Source: Desertivirga arenae (lineage in GTDB: Bacteria > Bacteroidota > Bacteroidia > Sphingobacteriales > Sphingobacteriaceae). Taken from it: a DNA stretch of 64,000 nt. A program made the position numbers and the translations under genes. The stretch's first letter is position 1; each line of letters opens with the position of its first letter. The stretch is from assembly GCF_017355785.1 (NCBI RefSeq), contig NZ_JAFEWE010000020.1, positions 1-64,000 of the forward strand. Direction: 5' to 3'. Shown one piece after another: positions 8,165 through 15,399 of this stretch. Under the pieces are notes generated by a model that saw only the letters and a program-made list of their open reading frames with translations, did not search any database and had not been told where the DNA came from.

Positions 8165-8407
8165 TATATAAATGTATAAGATTTATCAGGGGGAGAAATA
8201 TTTAATTGTATAAAAATCGGGCACAGTAGTTCTATATAAATGTATCACGAGGATTTATAGGATTGTATAAAGACGCGCGTATATAATTATATAAAGAACA
8301 GGCTGCCGTGGTTATATATAAATGTATAAGGAGAAATCTATACTTATATAAATAATTCTCTGAGAAAGTAAGGTATGCTACAGATGTTGTAATATATAAA
8401 TATATAA
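8165..8407. repeat. array of eight 15-bp TATATAAATGTATAA motifs
   Basis: Copies begin at about 8165, 8199, 8233, 8256, 8280, 8315, 8339 and 8393. The copies at 8165 and 8315 are identical over 15 bases; the others vary at a few positions. Spacings cluster near 23-24 and 34-35 bases. The unit is a near palindrome, the spacers are unrelated, and there is no coding potential. Two more copies in opposite orientation follow the relaxase gene. The array lies directly before the candidate oriT and the mob genes, so it may bind a transfer regulator. Confidence 0.65.
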
Positions 8408-8495
8408 AGGCTAAAATATACAATTAAAAAAAAGGTCCTCCAGAAGTCATAAAACCTGCACTATATAGGTTAGATTACTTTTGTACTTTTAGTAT

Positions 8496-8555
8496 GGCAA
8501 GATGTGAGTTTGTCTAGGCGTTTTTCAAACTACCTAGCCAGAACCCTTCCTTGCC
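8496..8555. promoter_or_regulatory. candidate oriT with nested inverted repeats
   Basis: Three inverted repeats sit in 60 bases: GGCAAG (8496-8501) with CTTGCC (8550-8555), AGTTTG (8507-8512) with CAAACT (8526-8531), and CTAGG (8514-8518) with CCTAG (8533-8537). The last two are interleaved. The block lies 75 bases before the MobC-like gene, where mobilisable plasmids carry the nick site. The nick position itself cannot be assigned. Confidence 0.55.
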
Positions 8556-8630
8556 TTTTTTGAAAAAAAGGATCTAAAAAACTCGGAACTCGTTTTTTTA
8601 AATGATTCACAGGTGCTATTTATTTATACT

Positions 8631-8993
8631 ATGGAAACAAAAAGAATAAAGCGTGCTCAATTGAATTTGAGACTAAGTGACGAGGTGAAAGATAGGTGGA
8701 AGAAAATTGCGGATGAGAGAGGCTTGCATCTTACGGATATGGTCATTGCATCAGTCGAGAATAAATTGCTAAATAGTGACCGCAGGGAAATTATGTCGTT
8801 CATTGAAAAACAGGGTAATGTTTTTGCGAAGATTGAGAACAACATCAATCAGATTGCCAAGTATGTAAATACTCAGAAAAATATCTCGGACAGTGTTCTT
8901 GTCGATTACAATTCAAAGCTAAGAGAGTTGAATTGTTTGCAGATAGAACAAAACGAATTATTCAGAAAGATTTATAAGCTCCTGGCAAAATGA
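8631..8993 (+). CDS. MobC-like relaxosome accessory protein
   Basis: From ATG 8631 the 120-residue product METKRIKRAQLNLRLSDEVK has an N-terminal ribbon-helix-helix (AQLNLRLSDEVKDRWKKIADERGLHLTDMVIASVENKL) and a C-terminal segment (EKQGNVFAKIENNINQIAKYVN) typical of bacterial mobilisation proteins. MobC proteins bind oriT and help the relaxase melt the nick region. Its TGA overlaps the relaxase ATG (ATGA), so the pair is coupled. It lies just after the candidate oriT. Start codons upstream (8613) add six unconserved residues. Confidence 0.82.
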   Translation: METKRIKRAQLNLRLSDEVKDRWKKIADERGLHLTDMVIASVENKLLNSDRREIMSFIEKQGNVFAKIENNINQIAKYVNTQKNISDSVLVDYNSKLRELNCLQIEQNELFRKIYKLLAK

Positions 8994-10441
8994 TAGTTAA
9001 GATCTTAAACAAGTCGTCTCAGGAATTCAGTGCTGTAAGGTACAATGATGATAAGGTGAATAAGGGGACTGGTGAGTTGATGACGCTTAAGAACTTGCCT
9101 TATCATATAAACGCCAGTTCCAGTCAGGGTGAGGTGAAGGATTATTTGAAATCTATCAAAAATGATAAGGTTAAAAATAAACAGTTTCACGCTGTTTTGT
9201 CCACCGAGAAAAGGCTTCATTCTAAAGAGGTCTTAGCTGTAATGGCGGATAAATTTATGGATAAGATGGGCTACGGCAAGCAGCCATACTTGGTGGTCTA
9301 TCATAATGACACTGACAACAATCATGTTCATATTGTATCCACCAGAGTCGACAAAGACACATTGAAAGGCATCAGTGATAGCTACGAAAAGCTTAAGGCT
9401 CAATCCGCTATGCGGGAGATTATGCAGGAGCTGTACGGTGTGAACCAGGACGAACGGCTTGACAAGCTGCTGACTTACACCTTCTCAAATCTTGGTCAAC
9501 TGGAAAAGCTACTTACAAGTAGCGGATACCAGACTAATGTAAGAGACAACGCATTAAATATTATCCATAATGGAGTGCTTCTAAAAAGTCTTAGCCTCGA
9601 TAGTATCAACTATACTGAGAACAGGGATGAGCAGAGGAAGAAACAGATTTATGCCATACTTAACCGGTATATGTCCACCTACTCTAATAACGTGTTCCAG
9701 GTCTTTGACCAAAGAACCCAAAAAACAGCCTATGTAAGCGAGTTACAGAAGCAGTTGAGGGAAAAGATGGGCATCGATATAAACTTTGCTTACAAGGACG
9801 ATAAAACGCCTTTTGGGTACTTGTTAATCGACCATAAGACAAATGCAATATTTAAAGGAGGTGATATTATGAAAATGGGTGACCTTTTCAATTTTACCTC
9901 CGACAAAATAGACAAGCAGTTCTTTGACATACTGACTAATTACAACATTTTTAACAATGAGATCAAGTCGGCTCTAAAATCTTACTTAGAGTCGCAGTTT
10001 AATTGTGAAATCAAAGATTATATGCTTTTTGGTCAGGCGACCAAGGTGCCGTATCCTATCTATGATGAAACAAAAAATATTACTAAAAATTTTATTGAGA
10101 ACTATAAGGATATGCGTTTCCTGGAATCCAAGATTGCTTTTGTCGAGAATGAAAACAAGGTTTTTGTAATCAACAAGTCTGAACATAAAATCTTCGATTT
10201 ACGGGAGCTGGTAGGAGAGCAACACTACAATTGGTATCTCCGAAAGGTAAACGATGGCCCTTATGGTTCTCATCATTTAAAGCAGCAAACCCAAGTCAGT
10301 TCTTTGCAGCAAACTCAGGTTGATTCAAAGAATGTAACGCTCAGTGATTTGCTTACATTAAATTCTGCTTCCGATTATTTTTCACCTGCTGTTACAGCAG
10401 AGGAAGATGAACAGAAGCGAAGAAAAAGGAAAAGAAGATGA
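8990..10441 (+). CDS. relaxase / mobilisation nuclease
   Basis: The 483-residue protein carries the relaxase domain in its first 160 residues. The N-terminal segment SAVRYNDDKVNKG holds a candidate catalytic tyrosine, and YHNDTDNNHVHIVSTRVDKDT has the metal-binding HxH (about residues 113-115) of Pfam Relaxase (MOBP-like). The enzyme nicks oriT, stays bound to the 5' end and leads strand transfer through a helper plasmid's conjugation pore. The C-terminal region (200-483) is less conserved and ends in a basic tail (EQKRRKRKRR). No coupling protein or type IV secretion genes are present, so this is a mobilisable, not self-transmissible, module. Confidence 0.92.
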   Translation: MIVKILNKSSQEFSAVRYNDDKVNKGTGELMTLKNLPYHINASSSQGEVKDYLKSIKNDKVKNKQFHAVLSTEKRLHSKEVLAVMADKFMDKMGYGKQPYLVVYHNDTDNNHVHIVSTRVDKDTLKGISDSYEKLKAQSAMREIMQELYGVNQDERLDKLLTYTFSNLGQLEKLLTSSGYQTNVRDNALNIIHNGVLLKSLSLDSINYTENRDEQRKKQIYAILNRYMSTYSNNVFQVFDQRTQKTAYVSELQKQLREKMGIDINFAYKDDKTPFGYLLIDHKTNAIFKGGDIMKMGDLFNFTSDKIDKQFFDILTNYNIFNNEIKSALKSYLESQFNCEIKDYMLFGQATKVPYPIYDETKNITKNFIENYKDMRFLESKIAFVENENKVFVINKSEHKIFDLRELVGEQHYNWYLRKVNDGPYGSHHLKQQTQVSSLQQTQVDSKNVTLSDLLTLNSASDYFSPAVTAEEDEQKRRKRKRR

Positions 10442-10551
10442 TTATAATTTTCGGAACGCAAAAGGGCGGGGTAGGTAAAACAACCCTGGCTAATTATATT
10501 TCGCTATTTCCCGATAAGAAGGTCAATGTAATTGACCATATTTTAAAATAG
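10438..10551 (+). pseudogene. truncated ParA/TraA-like ATPase
   Basis: Starting in an ATGA overlap with the relaxase stop, this frame encodes 37 residues: MIIIFGTQKGGVGKTTLANY and then ISLFPDKKVNVIDHILK before TAG. The Walker A motif KGGVGKTT is perfect, but everything after the second strand is missing, so no ATPase can fold. The start is still coupled to the relaxase, which suggests a once complete third gene of the mob operon cut off by a deletion. A functional short peptide is unlikely. Confidence 0.75.
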
Positions 10552-10633
10552 TTTCTATAACAAAAACCTAGAAATGTAACCTTGAACTGTAAATCCTTAC
10601 CACTTTATTACTTTGTTTTTAGGGATGTGAATT

Positions 10634-10670
10634 TATATGAATGTATAATCTCCGAGTATACATTTATATA
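10634..10670. repeat. inverted pair of TATATAAATGTATAA-like motifs
   Basis: TATATGAATGTATAA (10634-10648) and TATACATTTATATA (10657-10670) face each other about 80 bases after the truncated ParA gene. They match the eight-copy array at 8165-8407, so this motif family brackets the mob operon. The rest of 10552-10765 shows no gene. Confidence 0.55.
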
Positions 10671-10765
10671 ATAATTTAATTAATAGTTCTATATCAAATA
10701 GAGGCCCTGACAATCTTTTTAATACCAGCTTTTGTACTTCAGGTATGACCTTTTTCGATTATAGA

Positions 10766-11266
10766 TTAAAGATATTCAGAAATAAGACTCATATACTGCT
10801 TTAGATCCAGTTCCATATTTTCATAACTTTGAGGGTTAATTTGCTGGAGGTTTGAAAAGTAATGATTGAAGAAATTTAATACATAGTCGTTCGAAATATT
10901 AAAGTTTATAAAATCTTCAAATCCCTGATTAAGCATTTTGTAAGCCCGTTCTTCATCAAGGAAGCGGTCTTTTACTAGCATGGAGGATATCATGGCCTGT
11001 ACCGATTCAGGATGATCTTGAATCACTCTGACTAGATCTTTTCGATCCTTTTTTTCTGAGACAGAGAAGTAAAAAGAGCAAGTAGCTATTAAATTTTCGT
11101 TTAGCGTGACATTATCATAAGTACCACTAAGGTTTTGATAGAGAACAAATATGTAACAGAACTTCACTTTGCCGTTTTTTTTCAAATAGCTTTCAACTTC
11201 GGGAAAGCCAAATACAGCAATATCAAAGATTGGCTTAATAGATAGATAATGAGAAGGGCGAGGCAT
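10766..11266 (-). CDS. hypothetical protein, 166 aa
   Basis: I do not recognise this protein. It begins MPRPSHYLSIKPIFDIAVFG and appears soluble, with an alpha/beta N-terminal half (VKFCYIFVLYQNLSGTYDN) and a helical, aromatic-rich C-terminal half (FINFNISNDYVLNFFNHYFSNL). It is divergent from a small HTH gene, and an 18-bp palindrome overlaps its probable promoter, so it is likely repressed by that HTH protein. This pattern, with location next to mob and TA genes, fits a plasmid-borne accessory or maintenance gene. Confidence 0.7.
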   Translation of the reverse strand: MPRPSHYLSIKPIFDIAVFGFPEVESYLKKNGKVKFCYIFVLYQNLSGTYDNVTLNENLIATCSFYFSVSEKKDRKDLVRVIQDHPESVQAMISSMLVKDRFLDEERAYKMLNQGFEDFINFNISNDYVLNFFNHYFSNLQQINPQSYENMELDLKQYMSLISEYL

Positions 11267-11311
11267 AATTAAAAGCGTTTTGATGTGTAGCTCTGTTGGC
11301 TATTTCACATA

Positions 11312-11344
11312 CAAAGATAGATAAATACATACATATATGTATGT
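11312..11344 (-). promoter_or_regulatory. promoter with overlapping palindromic operator
   Basis: On the minus strand TATCTTTG (11319-11312) matches the -7 consensus TAnnTTTG. Seven bases upstream lies the perfect 18-base palindrome ACATACATATATGTATGT (11327-11344), covering the spacer and -33 region. A repressor bound there would block the 166-residue gene and perhaps the divergent HTH gene. Confidence 0.55.
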
Positions 11345-11379
11345 GAATAGGATAAGAGGTTTATGCTTTTTGCATCCTT

Positions 11380-11622
11380 ATGCCACGAGATTCAATAAAG
11401 ACAGAAATTGAGCAGTATGTAATTGATCAGGTCAAGAAAATTCGGATATCTAAAGGTGTGTCTCAAGCGAAACTTAGCCATCTTATTGATCTATCTGTGG
11501 GCTTTATTGGCCATGTTGAAAATCCTAAACACATTGCTAAATATAATTTAAATCATCTTAATCGCATTTCCAAAGTACTAGATGTTCCATTTAAGGATTT
11601 CTTTCCAGATAAGGGTATCTGA
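11380..11622 (+). CDS. XRE-family helix-turn-helix regulator
   Basis: The 80-residue protein is almost entirely one XRE domain: EIEQYVIDQVKKIRISKGVS, then QAKLSHLIDLSVGFIGHVENPKHIAKYNLNHLNRISKVLDVPFKDFFP. The recognition region is QAKLSHLIDLSVGFIGHVEN. Such single-domain repressors bind palindromes; the 18-bp palindrome 36 bases upstream is the obvious site. It probably regulates itself and the divergent 166-residue gene. It resembles TA- or prophage-type regulators, but no toxin family is recognisable in its neighbour. Confidence 0.85.
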   Translation: MPRDSIKTEIEQYVIDQVKKIRISKGVSQAKLSHLIDLSVGFIGHVENPKHIAKYNLNHLNRISKVLDVPFKDFFPDKGI

Positions 11623-11774
11623 TTTTCAGTTCTAAACTCTATAAGTTTTGACAATTAAAAGGAGGTGTTCTCACTCTAATGATCATTCTGAGTGTAGATT
11701 TACATAAGTACATAATTGTAGTATTACACAAATACATATATTTAGCCTGTTGTAATGCATAATATGATATCATT

Positions 11775-11888
11775 TTAATTCATTGAGAAATAATAAAGGC
11801 ACACTACCGGTTTTAATATCCTTTCCCAGAGAATTTCATTTCCTGCAAATCTTGCCATGAATATATCTAGGTCTAAAGGGGAGGGCAG
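11775..11888 (-). pseudogene. fragment of a PLD-nuclease repeat tail
   Basis: The minus-strand frame bounded by stops reads LDIFMARFAGNEILWERILKP and then VVCLYYFSMN before the stop. This matches the C-terminal segment LDIFMVRLGGNKAVWDRILKP of the intact PLD-domain protein encoded at 36848-38644. Only this short piece remains, without start or catalytic domain. It shows that a second member of that family once lay beside the mob region. The rest of 11623-12050 holds no gene. Confidence 0.7.
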
Positions 11889-12008
11889 CTAATACTCTAG
11901 CAATCCTCAATAAAAAATAATTCTTTATGGAAGCACAATATCTGAAATGGTCCGACGTTCTCGTGTTACTACGTCTGTTAAAAAAGCTAGGTTAGTTGAG
12001 CTGTAAAA

Positions 12009-12028
12009 AGAACTCCCGTTCTCTTTTT
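12009..12028. terminator. weak hairpin terminator after the HNH gene
   Basis: AGAAC (12009-12013) and GTTCT (12018-12022) form a five-base stem with A-rich sequence before and CTTTTTT after. It could end transcription in either direction, mainly of the HNH pair. Confidence 0.35.
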
Positions 12029-12050
12029 TAATTGTAGATCACTTTAATTC

Positions 12051-12539
12051 TTATTTCAAACGATTCTTCCAAATCTTCGCTATTTCCTTTGCTACTTCTT
12101 TGAACTCTGCTTCGGTGAATTCATCTGACTTTGCATTATTGCACCAGTAGCAGCAAAATTTGAGGTTGGTAATATTGTCATAAGTCTCATTGGGAAGTAT
12201 ACGCTCTAATTCAAGCTGCCTTCCCCGGGTTGTAATTCTTTTAGTGTAAATTTTATTTTTGGAGATTAGAAGGTTGATTTCATCCTGCTGAATTCCACAA
12301 TAGTAACATTGCAGATCCTGCTTCTCAACCCAGGATAGAAAATCTTCAAATGGAAGATTTTGAAAGCCTTTTCTTTTATAAAGAGAGTATAACTTATCTC
12401 GTTTGTCTCTTTGTTCCTTGCAAGCCTCCACTAACTCACTGTAGCCAGCTTCAGATATTTGGAGACTCCTTAAAATCTCTGCTTTTGACTTTTTCTGAAC
12501 GTACTTCAAACTAAAAAACTTAGGAACTAGGACGCTCAT
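12051..12539 (-). CDS. HNH-type endonuclease
   Basis: The 162-residue protein has a basic N-terminal helical region and then a zinc-finger HNH/McrA-like core: CYYCGIQQDEI (about residues 95-105) and CCYWCNNAKSDEF (129-141), with two CxxC pairs that bind zinc. NNAKSD is the usual HNH helix start. The middle strand reads RGRQLELERILPNE, where the family usually has an H or D; the canonical catalytic HH/DH pair is not clear, so activity is uncertain. Its start overlaps the preceding small gene (ATGA), which points to a two-protein unit. It is likely a DNA or RNA nuclease with a role in plasmid or phage conflict. Confidence 0.8.
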   Translation of the reverse strand: MSVLVPKFFSLKYVQKKSKAEILRSLQISEAGYSELVEACKEQRDKRDKLYSLYKRKGFQNLPFEDFLSWVEKQDLQCYYCGIQQDEINLLISKNKIYTKRITTRGRQLELERILPNETYDNITNLKFCCYWCNNAKSDEFTEAEFKEVAKEIAKIWKNRLK

Positions 12540-12751
12540 AGTCTGACGTATAATTTATTATTATCAAATTCAATTAATTTAAAACCTGTTCGAAGCAGAT
12601 GCCGTGCTACAGTGTCAGTGCTTGGAGTGTTGCTGGTGTCACTGTCACTGAAGTTAAAATTCGGAAAACAACTCTGGTTCTGTCTTGCCCATTCTCGGGG
12701 AGTTGTAGTCATCTGTTCTGTGTCCTCAAAATATATTACAAAATGTTTCAT
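12536..12751 (-). CDS. small protein coupled to the HNH nuclease
   Basis: The 71-residue product MKHFVIYFEDTEQMTTTPRE... ends GFKLIEFDNNKLYVRL. I do not recognise a family. It begins with a strand, contains a Ser/Thr/Asp-rich linker (SDSDTSNTPSTDT) and ends with two strands. The stop overlaps the HNH start by four bases, so translation is coupled. It could be a regulator, inhibitor or specificity subunit of the nuclease. Confidence 0.6.
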   Translation of the reverse strand: MKHFVIYFEDTEQMTTTPREWARQNQSCFPNFNFSDSDTSNTPSTDTVARHLLRTGFKLIEFDNNKLYVRL

Positions 12752-13068
12752 ACCGTTTCAAATCCACCTAATCCATTAGATTGGTGTACTGTTAGCTGAA
12801 ATTCCCATGCAATTGTTATGTGCTGGATTCCATCTTTAATAATGAGATAGAAGGATATTTAATCCCTCTTTTTTTTAAGATAACAACTGAATTTTGAAGA
12901 AACAAGCTTTTTCTTGCGTTACTGCTAATTGCAAGATATTAGTATACTTAAAAAGGATCTCTAGAACTAAAATTTGAACTATAATTAAGCTTTCATTTAA
13001 AGAAGACTAAGATTTTTTAACTTTACAGATCAATCATGAGCTTTACTCACTGATTTTTCCTGTTTTTT
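12752..13068. other. intergenic region, no gene seen
   Basis: AT-rich sequence between the HNH pair and the LruC gene. It should contain both divergent promoters, but I cannot pick out a convincing -33/-7 pair. Confidence 0.4.
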
Positions 13069-15198
13069 ATGATGCGTTTTTTACTTATTCTTTTCACAAT
13101 TACTCATTTTATAATTTTTTCAATCGGCTGCAAGAAAAGCGCTGATATACCTTCAGATAGCGGAAAAAGGGTTTCTGATCTTAACGTTCCTGAGAATTTT
13201 TCATGGAAGACATCGCGAGAAGTTGCTTTTGAGGTTGATATAAGGGACCAGAGATACTTATCTGCAACGTACGTTATAGGAATCTATACGGCAGATGGTC
13301 GCTTATTAAGTAAAGGTGCAGCTCAAAACGGCGGGACCTTTAAGACTACTGTTTCACTAGCTAATACTATTAACGAAATTATTATCATAAAGACTAATCC
13401 TGATAATTCAAATGATTATAAGAAAGTCACTATTAAAGATCTTAAGGTTGCTGTGACTTTGCCTGAAAACCAAAAAAGCAGCGTCGCCTCAGTAAGTAGT
13501 GATCGACCTGATTGCTCTATAGGCTGTACCAGAACAGTAGAGATCACCGAAAATAATCAGTCGGTTCATATTGCTGAAGATGAGACCGTATGTGTAAGGG
13601 GCTCTAATAAAACTTTTCGTGCTGACTTTTCTTTCCGAAGGGGAGGAGTTTTGCGCATCTGCGGAACTAATCTTACCTTAAACTCACTGGGCTGGGCTAT
13701 AACAGATAAAGTTAAAGAGCTAATTATTACTCCCGGCAGTACAGTTCATTTGGATGGTATATCTTTCGGACATGAGGGTAATAGGTTTACGAAGTTTACG
13801 AATTACGGCGATATTACGGTAAAGGGAGGAGCATTATTAAATTACCATAACTATGGGAATATTGTTTATCAGGGGGACTTTCAAGTGGAGGGAATCGTGA
13901 CGAACGATGGAAGTATAACCGTTAATGGTAATGTTAGTGGAGGAACATTACTGAATAATGGAAGTGTAACAAGCACTGGAAATTTCTCGGTTGGAAATCT
14001 TATAAACAATTGCAAATTGATTGTGGGTGGGAACTCTCATCTTGGATTTAACAGCACGAATAGCGGATATATTCAAGTGAAGAAAGAAACTCGCGTGAGC
14101 TCCCTAACAATGAATACAAATGCTATGCTTTATACCAGAGATTTAATTCTGGAGGCACCTATTACAGGTTTAGGGGGCCCCTCCCTAGTAAAGGTGACGG
14201 GAGTAACCCAATCCAACTCGGATTTCGCAGTAATCAGCGGGCCAATTAATATTTGTGATATGAATGGACTGGAACAATTAAGGACGGATAAACTACTGAA
14301 CGGAGCAAAATCCAGCTGTGATATCAATATTCCCCTTACAGGTTGTAATTCAGAGGGGAATGGAACCTTTCAGTTTTCGGATAGGGATGGAGATAGAATT
14401 TCAGATAACCTGGATGATTTTCCTGATGATGGAGGAAAAGCTTTCATCAATACTTACCCCGCTGGTTTAAATACTGAAAATACCTTACTTTTTGAAGATA
14501 TGTGGCCCTATAAAGGAGATTTTGACATGAATGATGTGGTCATTGGCTTCTCCTATAAGATAATTACAAATTCCCTAAATAAGGTTGTTGAATGTGAGGG
14601 AAATTACCGTTTAAGGGCTCGAGGTGGAATTTTCAGTAATGGATTTGGAGTCGAGTTTCCCATGCTCGCAAGTACTGTTGTTAGTTGCGAAGGGGGAATT
14701 GTAGAGCAAGGACAGAAAAATGCTGTAGTTCTTGTTTTCGAGGATATGCATAAGGAACTTCCCCAAATGAACACCCGTCTATCCGATCCTTATGTTCAAC
14801 CGAAATCTTTTAAAGTAAGGCTTCGACTTGAAAATGGCCCAGACTTGTATAACTTCGGCCTGAGCGAGTATAATCCCTTCATCTATAATTACCGTTTAGG
14901 AGGAAGATCCGAAGTTCACATGATAGGAAAAAAGCCGACGTCTCTGGTGAATGAAGGGTTGTTAGGAACAGGAGATGATTATACAAACCTTAAATGGCAT
15001 GTTTTTTATATTTCCAAAGACGCTTTACCCTTTGCCATCATGTTGCCGGTAAATGATTTCAAGTATCCCTTGGAAGGAAAAGATATTGGCCTAACCTATA
15101 TGAAATTGAAGTACTGGGTCCAGATGAGCCAAACTTTTTCTGACTGGTATAAGGACTATCCAGGTTATATTAATAAAGAAAACCTTTATCCGTATTAA
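13069..15198 (+). CDS. LruC-domain surface lipoprotein
   Basis: The 709-residue protein starts MMRFLLILFTITHFIIFSIG and then CKKSADIPSD, a lipoprotein signal with the lipid-anchored Cys at about residue 21. Residues 170-420 are a repetitive beta-helix-like region with many short Asn/Gly strands (GDITVKGG, GSITVNGN, GSVTSTGN). A calcium-type motif, DRDGDRISDNLDDFPDDGG, precedes the C-terminal LruC domain, whose opening is LLFEDMWPYKGDFDMNDVVI. LruC proteins of Bacteroidota are outer-membrane or surface proteins of unknown role, found with adhesion or polysaccharide functions. It is followed by another big lipoprotein gene in the same direction. Confidence 0.85.
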   Translation: MMRFLLILFTITHFIIFSIGCKKSADIPSDSGKRVSDLNVPENFSWKTSREVAFEVDIRDQRYLSATYVIGIYTADGRLLSKGAAQNGGTFKTTVSLANTINEIIIIKTNPDNSNDYKKVTIKDLKVAVTLPENQKSSVASVSSDRPDCSIGCTRTVEITENNQSVHIAEDETVCVRGSNKTFRADFSFRRGGVLRICGTNLTLNSLGWAITDKVKELIITPGSTVHLDGISFGHEGNRFTKFTNYGDITVKGGALLNYHNYGNIVYQGDFQVEGIVTNDGSITVNGNVSGGTLLNNGSVTSTGNFSVGNLINNCKLIVGGNSHLGFNSTNSGYIQVKKETRVSSLTMNTNAMLYTRDLILEAPITGLGGPSLVKVTGVTQSNSDFAVISGPINICDMNGLEQLRTDKLLNGAKSSCDINIPLTGCNSEGNGTFQFSDRDGDRISDNLDDFPDDGGKAFINTYPAGLNTENTLLFEDMWPYKGDFDMNDVVIGFSYKIITNSLNKVVECEGNYRLRARGGIFSNGFGVEFPMLASTVVSCEGGIVEQGQKNAVVLVFEDMHKELPQMNTRLSDPYVQPKSFKVRLRLENGPDLYNFGLSEYNPFIYNYRLGGRSEVHMIGKKPTSLVNEGLLGTGDDYTNLKWHVFYISKDALPFAIMLPVNDFKYPLEGKDIGLTYMKLKYWVQMSQTFSDWYKDYPGYINKENLYPY

Positions 15199-15399
15199 CT
15201 TCAATTTACTTCGACAAATAATGGAAGTGGATTAAGGTGGTAACACTTTTTAGTTCAATAAAAGAAGAAATGGAAACTGGCCGCGAGTCTAGTGCTCCTC
15301 GCCTGCTAATCTTCACATGTCGAACCACATTGCAATAACAGATATTATTTTGCTTTCCAAATTAGTTTTGATGCCATATATTTGGCTAAACATCTAACA

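Noticed and set aside
8165-8407. CRISPR-like array of short repeats
   Set aside because: Repeats are only 15 bases and vary, spacers are 8-40 bases and AT-rich, and no cas genes are near.
118-12955. Recurring AAAAAAGGATCT at about 118, 8564 and 12950
   Set aside because: The shared stretch is short and A-rich, with no common context.
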